Below, piece by piece: positions 1 to 6,436 of a DNA stretch of 8,928 bases. Source of the stretch: Crocinitomicaceae bacterium (GTDB lineage: Bacteria > Bacteroidota > Bacteroidia > Flavobacteriales_D > Crocinitomicaceae); the NCBI GenBank assembly GCA_015662935.1, contig DQTF01000108.1:1-8928 (forward strand). The letters are read 5' to 3'. The notes beneath the pieces were generated by a model. That model had not been told where the DNA came from and made no database searches. It worked only from the letters and a program-made list of their open reading frames with translations. A program made the position numbers and the translations under genes. The first letter of the stretch is position 1. The number at the start of each line of letters is the position of its first letter.

Positions 1-186
1 AATTGGTTCATTGAAAGAAGTTGCTTCGATACTATTCGCTAACCAATCTCCTCTAATAGGATCCCAGTTTTGCAATTCAGTTCGAATAGGTTGGTAATTC
101 TTTTTAAATGCTTCTCTATCTTGTCCGAAAGAAATCGACACAAATGTGAAAAGAAAAGATGCGATGAGGAAGTAACTTTTTTTCAT
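1..186 (-). CDS. Secreted protein of unknown function, N-terminal part (cut by left edge)
   Basis: An open frame of 62 codons starts at ATG 186-184 and runs off the left edge without a stop. The N-terminus MKKSYFLIASFLFTFVSISF, followed by GQD, is a textbook Sec signal peptide: two lysines, a hydrophobic core of about 16 residues, and probable cleavage near residues 20-22. The visible mature part is hydrophilic, with KNYQPIRTELQNWDPIRGDW at residues 28-47, and I do not recognise it. The start is 110 nt after the thiH stop, across a repeat array. No convincing terminator or promoter was seen in between, so it may be read through from the thi operon or have its own weak promoter. It shows no link to thiamine synthesis. 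The signal peptide and continuous frame make the gene likely; its function is unknown. Confidence 0.75.
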   Translation of the reverse strand, partial: MKKSYFLIASFLFTFVSISFGQDREAFKKNYQPIRTELQNWDPIRGDWLANSIEATSFNEPI

Positions 187-235
187 AGTAATGTTTTTTA
201 TTGGTTAGGAGAAAGCAAAAAAGATGCCAGTATTT

Positions 236-283
236 GACAGTTTGACTTCTCGACTCTTCGACCGCCCTACTTTTCGACGAGTC
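236..283 (-). repeat. GTC-octad tandem array downstream of thiH
   Basis: On the plus strand gac (GTC on the transcribed strand) occurs at 236, 244, 252, 260 and 276, with tac at 268. These are six units on an exact 8-nt grid. Two units also form an imperfect hairpin, 252-261 against 274-283, with 9 of 10 pairs and a 12-nt loop. No T-tract follows on the minus strand, so I do not call it a terminator. It occupies the spacer between the thiH stop and the secreted-protein start. The order of units resembles the element inside the thiE-like gene near 3946-3977, including shared gaccgc and ctactt on the plus strand. Confidence 0.7.
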
Positions 284-296
284 AAAAAGTCCAGTC

Positions 297-1397
297 CTAC
301 CAGTTTTGCCAATCTTTCCAGACAACTTCGAGATTTTGCTCTTTTAGCATTGTTGCAATTTCTTCTGTTGTTCTTTCGTCAGAGATTTCAAATTGTTCGA
401 GTGATTGTCGTTCGACCACGTAGCCACCAGGGTTGGTTTTTGATTCTGCAGAAAGAGTCGTTGCTCCAAATTTCACAATATTGTTTCTGAAAACTTCACT
501 TTCTCTTGTCGAAATGGACAATTCTAAATCTTCGTCGAGCATTCGGTAAGCGCAAATTAATTGCACTAAATCTGCATCTGTCATTTCAACCTTTGGTTCT
601 AAACCACCCGTATGTGGGCGCAACCTCGGGAAAGAAATAGAATATTTCGTTTTCCAATAATTCTTTTGCAAATACTTGAGATGCAAAGCAGTGAAGAAAG
701 AATCAGCTCGCCAGTCTTCTAAACCAAACAAAGCGCCTAAGCCAATTTTGTGAACCTCTGCCCTGCCCAATCTGTCAGGAGTGTCTAATCGGTAATCAAA
801 ATTAGATTTCTTTCCTTTAGGATGATGTTTTTTGTATTCCTCCCGATGGTAGGTTTCTTGATAAACAAGAACAGCATACAAGCCTTCTGCAATTAATGAT
901 TCGTATTCATCTTGCTCCAACGGTTGTACTTCGATAGAAATATTGGAAAAATAAGGCTTTACTACTTTAATAGCATTCTTGATATAATCAACGCCGACTG
1001 TTTTATTTGCTTCTCCAGTTACTAAGAGAATGTGGTCATAACCTTTCTTTTTCAAGAACTCAACCTCTTTGATTATTTCAGCATCTGTTAATGTTCTCCG
1101 TGGAATTTTATTCGTCAAACTAAACCCACAATAAGTACAAATATTTTGGCATTCATTACTCAAATACATCGGTGCATACATTTGAATTGTATTTCCAAAG
1201 CGTTTTTTCGTTAATTGCTGACTAATTTGAGCCATTTGCTCTAGAAAAGGTTTTGCTGCAGGGGAAATAAGCGCTTTGAAATCTTCAAGATCACGATTTT
1301 CTTTTTCGATAGCCTGTCGGACGTCAGATTCGGTTTTATCGAAGATGCTTTTGAGAGTAGAATCCCAGTTGTAAGTATCAAAAATTGCTTTAAACAT
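297..1397 (-). CDS. thiH: Tyrosine lyase ThiH (radical SAM, thiazole branch)
   Basis: ThiH cleaves tyrosine by radical-SAM chemistry to give dehydroglycine and p-cresol; dehydroglycine feeds ThiG in the cytoplasm. The 366-residue protein has the usual family length. The radical-SAM cluster motif CQNICTYC lies at residues 83-90 (C83, C87, C90) after MYAPMYLSNE. Further family blocks are YQETYHREEYKKHHPKGKKS, the PRLRPHTGG stretch, and LSAESKTNPGGY near the C-terminus, close to the ThiH consensus. The ATG at 1397 lies 3 nt after the thiG stop, so it is the last gene of the thi operon and probably translationally coupled. ThiH, not the oxidase ThiO, is the glycine-imine source here, implying an oxygen-sensitive Fe-S step. 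No truncation is seen. Confidence 0.96.
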   Translation of the reverse strand: MFKAIFDTYNWDSTLKSIFDKTESDVRQAIEKENRDLEDFKALISPAAKPFLEQMAQISQQLTKKRFGNTIQMYAPMYLSNECQNICTYCGFSLTNKIPRRTLTDAEIIKEVEFLKKKGYDHILLVTGEANKTVGVDYIKNAIKVVKPYFSNISIEVQPLEQDEYESLIAEGLYAVLVYQETYHREEYKKHHPKGKKSNFDYRLDTPDRLGRAEVHKIGLGALFGLEDWRADSFFTALHLKYLQKNYWKTKYSISFPRLRPHTGGLEPKVEMTDADLVQLICAYRMLDEDLELSISTRESEVFRNNIVKFGATTLSAESKTNPGGYVVERQSLEQFEISDERTTEEIATMLKEQNLEVVWKDWQNW

Positions 1398-1416
1398 AAA
1401 TTAAGAAGTTAGAAAT
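1398..1416 (-). repeat. Short octad pair at the thiG/thiH junction
   Basis: Two units beginning tta at 1401 and 1409 (ttaagaag, ttagaaat on the plus strand) sit 8 nt apart across the thiG stop and thiH start. The last residues of ThiG (FLTS and stop) are encoded by it. It is short, and I include it only because unit shape and spacing match the larger arrays at 2171 and 6264. Confidence 0.35.
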
Positions 1417-2168
1417 GAAGTCAACGGTGAACTTGCCTCTGCACTATCTTTCACACTTGCCAATTTTGCTTCGTAGGCAATTCTTCCAGCATCAACTGCT
1501 AATCGAAAAGCTTTTGCCATGGCGATTGGATCTTTAGAAACAGCGATTGCTGTGTTGACAAGAACTGCATCTGCTCCTAATTCCATTGCGTAAGCAGCGT
1601 GAGAAGGTGCCCCTAATCCAGCATCAACAATCACAGGAACTCTACTTTGCTCAATAATTATCTCTAAAAATTCTTTCGTTTTAATTCCTTTATTGGTCCC
1701 AATTGGTGCACCAAGCGGCATAACGCATTGTGCTCCGACATCTTCCAACCGTTTGCACAAAACTGGGTCTGCGTGAATGTAAGGCATCACCACAAAACCT
1801 AGTTTTACTAATTCTTCTGTTGCTTTTAAGGTTTCAATAGGATCTGGAAGTAAGTATTTAGGATCTGGATGAATTTCTAATTTAATCCAATTCGTCTCCA
1901 ACGCTTCTCTGGAAAGTTGTGCTGCAAAAACAGCCTCTTCTGCATTCCGTACACCAGATGTATTCGGTAATAAATTAATTCTTGAATGATTCAAATGTGT
2001 CAGAATATCATCGTTTTCATTCTCAACATCCACTCTCTTAAGAGCAACTGTGATTAATTCACTTTCAGACTCTAACAAAGCTTCTTTCATTAGTTGCGAC
2101 GAGCTGAACTTACCGGTCCCAGTGAATAATCGAGAGTTGAATGATTTGTTTGCTATTGTTAATTTCAT
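1401..2168 (-). CDS. thiG: Thiazole synthase ThiG
   Basis: ThiG condenses 1-deoxy-D-xylulose 5-phosphate, dehydroglycine and sulfur from ThiS thiocarboxylate to make the thiazole phosphate moiety. It is a (beta/alpha)8 barrel that complexes with ThiS or ThiH. The protein has 255 residues, the normal length. N-terminal LFTGTGKFSS (14-23) matches the family LxxGTGKY/F block. NWIKLEI has K96, which by homology forms the Schiff base with the sugar. LLPDPIETLKATE, VMPLGAPIGTNKGI and DAGLGAPSHAAYAMELGADA follow in the expected order, the last two forming the phosphate-binding end of the barrel. The ATG at 2168 is 18 nt after the thiE stop. The SSPLTSFLTS tail is partly written by a short repeat. 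No key residue is missing. Confidence 0.97.
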   Translation of the reverse strand: MKLTIANKSFNSRLFTGTGKFSSSQLMKEALLESESELITVALKRVDVENENDDILTHLNHSRINLLPNTSGVRNAEEAVFAAQLSREALETNWIKLEIHPDPKYLLPDPIETLKATEELVKLGFVVMPYIHADPVLCKRLEDVGAQCVMPLGAPIGTNKGIKTKEFLEIIIEQSRVPVIVDAGLGAPSHAAYAMELGADAVLVNTAIAVSKDPIAMAKAFRLAVDAGRIAYEAKLASVKDSAEASSPLTSFLTS

Positions 2169-2170
2169 AA

Positions 2171-2202
2171 TTAGGAGTTAAGAATGTTAGAAGTTAAGAA
2201 TA
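2171..2202 (-). repeat. Tandem 16-mer (two octad pairs) at the thiE/thiG junction
   Basis: Positions 2171-2186 and 2187-2202 are a direct repeat with 14 of 16 bases identical; each reads as two octads (ttaggagt/taagaatg, then ttagaagt/taagaata). It overlaps the 3' end of thiE, so the last residues ILNF and the stop of ThiE are repeat-encoded, and it ends just before the thiG ATG. Confidence 0.6.
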
Positions 2203-2846
2203 CGTTCATTTTTGCCTGTATGTTTTGCATCTTCGCTTTCCAAAGAAGTTGCTTTTGTTAATGCCGAGGATATTGCTACCCCGTGAAATCCGAGGTTAAT
2301 TAGCGGGTCAATATCTTCTAATTCGACTCCTCCGATTGCGTAGATTGGCGTGTTCAAATTTCGTTTTTTTAGTTCTGTAAGGATGAATTGATAACCTTCC
2401 ATTCCCAAAATTGGACTGAGTATTTTTTTTGTTGTTGTGTGCTTGAAAGGCCCTAATCCGATGTAATCTACTTCTTGTTTTATGAGTTCAAGGCAATCTT
2501 CAAGTGTATTTGCTGTTCCTCCAATAATTTTGTTTCCTGTTATTTTCTTTCTGATTGAAATTGGCGATTCATCATTCTTTCCGACATGAATTCCAAAGCA
2601 AGCAATTTCGTTCGCAACAAAAAGGTTGTCATTGATGATTAGTTTGACGTTAAAGAAATTACAAATTTCAAGTGCTTCTTTTGCAGTTGCAAGATATTCT
2701 TTATCAGAAACATCTTTTAGGCGAAGTTGAACATAGGACAAATTATAGTGTGCGTTATCCATAATTATTTTACACACTTGCTTAATATTTCTACAATGCA
2801 AATCTGACGTTGCTCCTTGACTGATATAGTAAATATTATTTTTCAT
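2187..2846 (-). CDS. thiE: Thiamine-phosphate synthase ThiE
   Basis: ThiE couples HMP-PP with thiazole phosphate to make thiamine monophosphate, the joining step of the pathway. The 219-residue TIM barrel keeps the active-site set: QLRLKD at 40-45 (Q40, R42, K44), IINDN at 70-74 (N72, D73), GIHVGKND at 85-92, GGTANT at 109-114, GPFKHTTTKK at 132-141, and AIGGV at 170-174 with SS at 193-194. The start ATG overlaps the thiD stop by 4 nt (ATGA), which points to translational coupling. The last 20 or so residues, from ESEDAKHTGKNER onward, go beyond the usual end, look unconserved, and finish inside a repeat. Of the two ThiE-family proteins here, this is the one with the full catalytic signature. 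Confidence 0.95.
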   Translation of the reverse strand: MKNNIYYISQGATSDLHCRNIKQVCKIIMDNAHYNLSYVQLRLKDVSDKEYLATAKEALEICNFFNVKLIINDNLFVANEIACFGIHVGKNDESPISIRKKITGNKIIGGTANTLEDCLELIKQEVDYIGLGPFKHTTTKKILSPILGMEGYQFILTELKKRNLNTPIYAIGGVELEDIDPLINLGFHGVAISSALTKATSLESEDAKHTGKNERILNF

Positions 2847-3589
2847 AAATTATATCCCAGTTTACTTTTATTAGATGCTAAAAATATTTCCGTGTATCTT
2901 TTTGCTTTATAGCACGACTTTACAATTGGAAAACCCACTATTAAATAGCTGGTAATCGCAGAAGAAAGAACGCATCCACTCCCGTGTTTTTCTGAAATAT
3001 TTATCGATTTTGGCTTAAAAATGAACTGTTTTCCTTCTTTGGTGAAAAGTTCATCTGTTCCAACTTTCTCAGGACGATGTCCTCCTTTTAAGAATAGATT
3101 GGTCTTGCTCTGAATGTGTAAAATTGTCTCTTTTATAGACTTATCGTTGTATAAATTCTCAATTTCGAGGTAATTTGGTGTCAAAAGATAAATTTTTGAG
3201 AGAATTTCATCGAATTCTACAACATCATCTTGGTGAAATTCAAAATTTGAACTGGATTTAAGAATTGGATCTAAAATGATTTTAATTTTTGAATTCTTGC
3301 TCAAAAGTAAATCAATGATTCTATTTAAAATTGACCAATTCTCAACAATCCCAATTTTTACAAACTTAATTTCAAAACGCTCAAAAAGAATGTTGATTTG
3401 AGATTCAATGACTTCAAAATTTGTCCAATGGCATTCTTTAAAATCAACATCATTCTGAACAGTAACTGCTGTGCAAACAGAAAGTCCGTAGCATTTTAAT
3501 TTCTCAAAGGTTTTAACGTCAGCAGTCAGCCCTGCTCCGTTGGAAGGATCGAAGCCGGCGATAGTTAATATATGAGGACGGAGTGCCAT
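2843..3589 (-). CDS. thiD: Hydroxymethylpyrimidine/phosphomethylpyrimidine kinase ThiD
   Basis: ThiD phosphorylates HMP-P (and HMP) to HMP-PP, the substrate of ThiE. The 248-residue protein is of the ribokinase fold. AGFDPSNGAGLTADVKTFE (11-29) matches the GxDxSxGAGxxADxKTF substrate-binding block. ILDPIL and a FLKGGH stretch are the expected central motifs. HGSGCVLSSAI begins at residue 202, the GxGC anion-hole/catalytic motif with C206 as the conserved cysteine. The ATG at 3589 follows the stop of the thiE-like gene by 15 nt, with an octad repeat filling the space. Its own stop overlaps thiE. There is no fused ThiE or TenA domain; the product is a stand-alone ThiD. Confidence 0.94.
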   Translation of the reverse strand: MALRPHILTIAGFDPSNGAGLTADVKTFEKLKCYGLSVCTAVTVQNDVDFKECHWTNFEVIESQINILFERFEIKFVKIGIVENWSILNRIIDLLLSKNSKIKIILDPILKSSSNFEFHQDDVVEFDEILSKIYLLTPNYLEIENLYNDKSIKETILHIQSKTNLFLKGGHRPEKVGTDELFTKEGKQFIFKPKSINISEKHGSGCVLSSAITSYLIVGFPIVKSCYKAKRYTEIFLASNKSKLGYNL

Positions 3590-3594
3590 GCGTG

Positions 3595-3626
3595 TTAGAA
3601 TGATTTAATGATTTAATGATTTAATG
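3595..3626 (-). repeat. AT-rich octad array (4 units) at the thiE-like/thiD junction
   Basis: On the plus strand ttagaatg at 3595 is followed by three exact copies of atttaatg at 3603, 3611 and 3619. The array lies before the thiD ATG and also codes the last residues (IKSLNH) and the TAA stop of the thiE-like gene. The order, a ttagaatg unit next to attcaatg- or atttaatg-type units, is that of the array at 6336-6375. Confidence 0.8.
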
Positions 3627-4315
3627 TAATCGTATTTCTTTTTGATTCTCAAAAAGGCGGTGAGGGGATCTTTTGTGCTCCATACGCCACCGAGGACTCC
3701 GATGCCTTTGTATCCTAACTTTAAAATTGCTTCGATGGTATCTTCATTGACGCCACCCATACCAACGATTGTTTTTTTTGTTCCGGTGACATCGAATCCT
3801 TTCCCTTCGTATCCTTTTTTTGAAATAGAAGAAAAAACGGGACTTAGGAGGTGGTAGTTGAAATTTGTTTTGCAAGATTCAAGTTCAGTGGGGTCGTGGA
3901 AGGAGGAAGAGATGGAACCTGCAATCTTCGCTACGCTTGATTTTTGGTTCGACATCCTGACCGCTTCGCTACTTGACTCGCTTCGCTTTTGACTTAAGCT
4001 TTGACGAAGTTCGCTTTGCTCACGATATGCCGAAACATAACTCTCTAAATCATTCCCAAAATCAATTCTCACTTGTTCTTGCAAATGGATGCCTTTTAGG
4101 TTAAATTCATTGGCTAATTCGTGGAAATAATGTGTAACTATCTTATCGTGATGTTTTTCATCAATTTGATTTAGGTAATCGCGATGTTCTTGCAAAGATT
4201 TACTCGGTTTTCTAAAATGATAGAATTCTAGTCCCGCATCGAAAAGTTGATGTAGGATTTGAATTTCGTTTTTTAAGTCTATTTCTGGTGAAATTAATAC
4301 CATCATTTTTTTCAT
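3605..4315 (-). CDS. ThiE/TenI-like paralogue with an internal repeat-encoded insert
   Basis: A 236-residue TIM-barrel protein of the ThiE/TenI superfamily, placed second after thiC as in other Flavobacteriia. The ThiE blocks are recognisable but altered. QLRxK became YHFRKP (32-37), the INDR/ND region became THYFHE (61-66), the TxTK loop became SPVFSSISKKGYEG (158-171), and VGMGGV (184-189) keeps the phosphate-site glycines. Loss of the Asn-Asp pair argues against normal thiamine-phosphate synthase activity. A TenI-type thiazole tautomerase role, or a different step, is inference. Residues about 97-131, rich in Ser, Gln, Arg and Glu, have no place in the fold as I know it and coincide with a repeat element in the DNA. 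The frame stays open across it. ATG 4315 is preferred; nearby ATGs would trim 3-4 residues. The C-terminal IKSLNH is repeat-encoded. Confidence 0.85.
   Translation of the reverse strand: MKKMMVLISPEIDLKNEIQILHQLFDAGLEFYHFRKPSKSLQEHRDYLNQIDEKHHDKIVTHYFHELANEFNLKGIHLQEQVRIDFGNDLESYVSAYREQSELRQSLSQKRSESSSEAVRMSNQKSSVAKIAGSISSSFHDPTELESCKTNFNYHLLSPVFSSISKKGYEGKGFDVTGTKKTIVGMGGVNEDTIEAILKLGYKGIGVLGGVWSTKDPLTAFLRIKKKYDYIKSLNH
3925..4025 (-). repeat. Repeat element inserted in frame in the thiE-like gene
   Basis: This stretch is more GC-rich than its surroundings and highly repetitive. On the plus strand ttcgct recurs at 3927, 3965, 3982 and 4011, and ttgac-type words recur between. On the coding strand GTC starts at 3993, 3977, 3961 and 3953, spaced 16, 16 and 8, so on an 8-nt grid. 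It encodes about 35 low-complexity residues between ESYV and the conserved SISSSFHD. The unit order resembles the array at 236-283. Boundaries are approximate, because no target-site duplication could be fixed by eye. Confidence 0.65.
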
Positions 4316-4326
4316 TCGTTTTGAGT

Positions 4327-4380
4327 TAGGGATAGTAGCGGCATCCTTTTTTGTAAAAAAAGATACAGCGAATAGCCCTA
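4327..4380 (-). promoter_or_regulatory. 54-nt near-perfect hairpin in the thiC/thiE-like spacer
   Basis: The two halves, 4327-4353 and 4354-4380, are reverse-complementary along their full length, from taggg/cccta at the base to a run of six A-T pairs at the tip. On the minus-strand transcript 22 of 26 positions pair, two of them as G-U, leaving four isolated pyrimidine mismatches. On the plus strand those two G-U pairs would be A-C mismatches. The base lies 11 nt before the thiE-like ATG and 29 nt after the thiC stop. It is not a normal terminator, since the T-run is inside the stem. It could limit ribosome access to the thiE-like gene, protect the thiS-thiC 3' end, or be a dispersed REP-like repeat. 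Confidence 0.75.
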
Positions 4381-4409
4381 CCCGATTTTATGAGGGAAAC
4401 TCCCAAATA

Positions 4410-6263
4410 CTACAAATAAACTTTACTTCCTTTCTCTACAAATTCTTTCGATTTCTCTTCCATTCCTTTTGCGATAACCTCATCATTTACTATTTCATTT
4501 TCTGCTGCGAAGTCTCTTACTTCTTGCGAAATTTTCATAGAACAGAATTTTGGTCCACACATAGAGCAGAAATGAGCAATTTTCGCTCCTTGGGCTGGCA
4601 ATGTTTCATCGTGGTATTCTCTTGCTCGTTCTGGATCTAATGCTAAATTGAATTGGTCTTCCCAACGGAATTCAAAACGTGCTTTTGACAATGCGTCGTC
4701 TCTGTGTTGCGCTCCAGGATGTCCTTTTGCTAAATCTGCTGCGTGTGCTGCCAGTTTATAGGTAATCACACCAACGCGAACATCTTCTTTATTCGGTAAA
4801 CCTAAATGTTCTTTCGGTGTTACGTAACACAACATTGCGCAACCGTACCAACCTATCATTGCCGCACCGATTCCAGAAGTTATGTGGTCATAACCCGGTG
4901 CAATGTCTGTTGTCAAAGGCCCTAAAGTGTAGAACGGAGCTTCGTCGCAAACCTCAATTTGCTTCTCCATATTTTCCTTAATCATGTGCATTGGAACGTG
5001 CCCCGGTCCTTCAATAAAAGTTTGAACTTCGTGCTTGCGAGCAATTTTCGTCAATTCACCCAAAGTTTCCAATTCTGCAAACTGTGCTTCGTCATTTGCA
5101 TCCGCAATGCAACCTGGTCGCAATCCATCTCCCAGTGAGAATGCCACATCGTAAGCCTTCATGATTTTACAAATATCCTCGAAATGCGTGTATAAGAAAC
5201 TTTCTGTGTGATGCGCCAAACACCATTTTGCCATGATAGAACCTCCACGAGAAACGATGCCCGTAATTCTCTTGGCAGTCATTGGCACATAACGCAAACG
5301 CACACCTGCATGAATGGTGAAATAATCAACACCTTGTTCTGCCTGCTCAATCAATGTATCTCTGAAAATTTCCCAGGTTAAATCTTCGGCAACTCCATTT
5401 ACTTTTTCCAATGCTTGATAAATCGGAACGGTTCCAACTGGTACCGGAGAATTACGAATGATCCATTCTCTGGTTTCGTGAATGTTGTCTCCAGTCGATA
5501 GATCCATGATATTATCTGCTCCCCAACGACAAGCCCAAACTGCTTTTTCAACCTCTTCTTCGATAGAGGATGTCGTTGCTGAGTTACCAATATTTGCATT
5601 GATTTTCACTAAGAAGTTACGACCAATAATCATTGGCTCTGCTTCTGGGTGATTGATATTTGAAGGAAGAACTGCTCTACCTCTTGCAATTTCGTCACGC
5701 ACAAATTCTGCCGTAATTTTTTTTGGAATACTTGCTCCAAAATCTTCTCCTTTATGCTGTTCGAACAAACGAGTCATTTCATCAATTTTCTGATTCTCAC
5801 GAATGGCAACATACTCCATTTCTGGTGTGATATTTCCTTTCAGTGCGTAATGCATCTGAGAAACATTCATTCCTTCCTTTGCTTTTAATGGTCTTGTTTT
5901 TAAATCAAAACGAAGATGGTCTAAGCTAGAATCTTTCAATCGCTCGTTGCAATAATCAGATGAGAATTTATCCAATCGTTCAACATCTCCTCTTTTCAGT
6001 GTCCATTCTTCACGAATTCTTTCAATTCCTTGATGAATATCGATGTCTTTGCTCGGGTCAGAATAAGGTCCAGATGTATCGTAAACGACCACTGATTCGT
6101 TCGGTATTTTATTTCCAGTGAGAGAATCTGTTGTGTCCGTCAATGCAATTTCTCTCATTGCTACGCTAATTTCTGGATGAATTTCTCCCGAAACGTAAAT
6201 CTTTTTAGAATTTGGAAACGGCTTTCTCGTGATTCCGTCTTTTTTTGGTGCTGTATCTTTCAT
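4410..6263 (-). CDS. thiC: Phosphomethylpyrimidine synthase ThiC
   Basis: ThiC converts aminoimidazole ribotide (AIR) to HMP-P by an unusual radical-SAM rearrangement in the cytoplasm. With ATG 6263 the protein has 617 residues, normal for the long bacterial form with the N-terminal ThiC-associated domain (ITRKPFPNSKKIYVSGEIHP near the start). The C-terminal CSMCGPKFC, C566, C569 and C574, is the CX2CX4C site that holds the [4Fe-4S] cluster. NANIGNS, MDLSTGDNIHETREWIIRNS, FTIHAGV, SRGGSIMAKWC, EGPGHVPMH and GPLTTDIAPGYDHI follow in family order. A TTG 6 nt upstream in frame is possible but lies in the repeat array, so ATG is preferred. It is second in the operon, 203 nt after thiS. Confidence 0.97.
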   Translation of the reverse strand: MKDTAPKKDGITRKPFPNSKKIYVSGEIHPEISVAMREIALTDTTDSLTGNKIPNESVVVYDTSGPYSDPSKDIDIHQGIERIREEWTLKRGDVERLDKFSSDYCNERLKDSSLDHLRFDLKTRPLKAKEGMNVSQMHYALKGNITPEMEYVAIRENQKIDEMTRLFEQHKGEDFGASIPKKITAEFVRDEIARGRAVLPSNINHPEAEPMIIGRNFLVKINANIGNSATTSSIEEEVEKAVWACRWGADNIMDLSTGDNIHETREWIIRNSPVPVGTVPIYQALEKVNGVAEDLTWEIFRDTLIEQAEQGVDYFTIHAGVRLRYVPMTAKRITGIVSRGGSIMAKWCLAHHTESFLYTHFEDICKIMKAYDVAFSLGDGLRPGCIADANDEAQFAELETLGELTKIARKHEVQTFIEGPGHVPMHMIKENMEKQIEVCDEAPFYTLGPLTTDIAPGYDHITSGIGAAMIGWYGCAMLCYVTPKEHLGLPNKEDVRVGVITYKLAAHAADLAKGHPGAQHRDDALSKARFEFRWEDQFNLALDPERAREYHDETLPAQGAKIAHFCSMCGPKFCSMKISQEVRDFAAENEIVNDEVIAKGMEEKSKEFVEKGSKVYL

Positions 6264-6407
6264 TGTCAATGATTTAATGTTTTAATGATTCAATGTTCTA
6301 ATGTTCTAATGTTCTAATGTTGAAGTAGATTCTTGTTAGAATAATTCAATGAGTTAATGTTTTAATGATTTAACGTTGAAGTAGATTCTTGTAAGATTGT
6401 TTTAATA
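6264..6407 (-). repeat. 18-unit phase-locked octad array between thiS and thiC
   Basis: From the base next to the thiC ATG, the plus strand can be cut into 18 successive 8-mers with no slip. Most fit NNTTAATG: ttctaatg three times at 6296-6319, ttttaatg at 6280 and 6360, atttaatg at 6272, attcaatg at 6288 and 6344. A three-unit composite, ttgaagta then gattcttg then a ttagaata or taagattg unit, occurs at 6320-6343 and 6376-6399, exactly seven units apart. The array fills most of the 203-nt spacer, has no open frame of note, and supplies the AT-rich leader of thiC. Confidence 0.92.
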
Positions 6408-6436
6408 AGCAACACCATTATGGGTATCCCTTCAAT

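Noticed and set aside
252..283. Hairpin after thiH as an intrinsic terminator
   Set aside because: The stem exists (9 of 10 pairs) but no T-run follows on the transcribed strand, and the symmetry is explained by the octad units.
116..325. A 69-codon minus-strand frame over the thiH end and the secreted-protein start
   Set aside because: It reads the GTC-octad array as Ser/Arg/Lys-rich peptide and then the signal-peptide gene in the wrong frame. The frame starting at 186 gives a proper signal peptide.
224..490. Plus-strand frame antisense to the end of thiH
   Set aside because: Shadow of the thiH coding sequence; no family resemblance.
3925..4025. Frameshift or pseudogene in the thiE-like gene
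   Set aside because: The reading frame continues through the element and the conserved barrel motifs resume in the same frame after it.
5399..5599. A 66-codon minus-strand frame inside thiC
   Set aside because: Out-of-frame shadow of thiC, which is intact and fully conserved here.
6264..6407. CRISPR array
   Set aside because: Units are 8 nt with no separate spacers, and there are no cas genes; the structure is a short-period tandem array.
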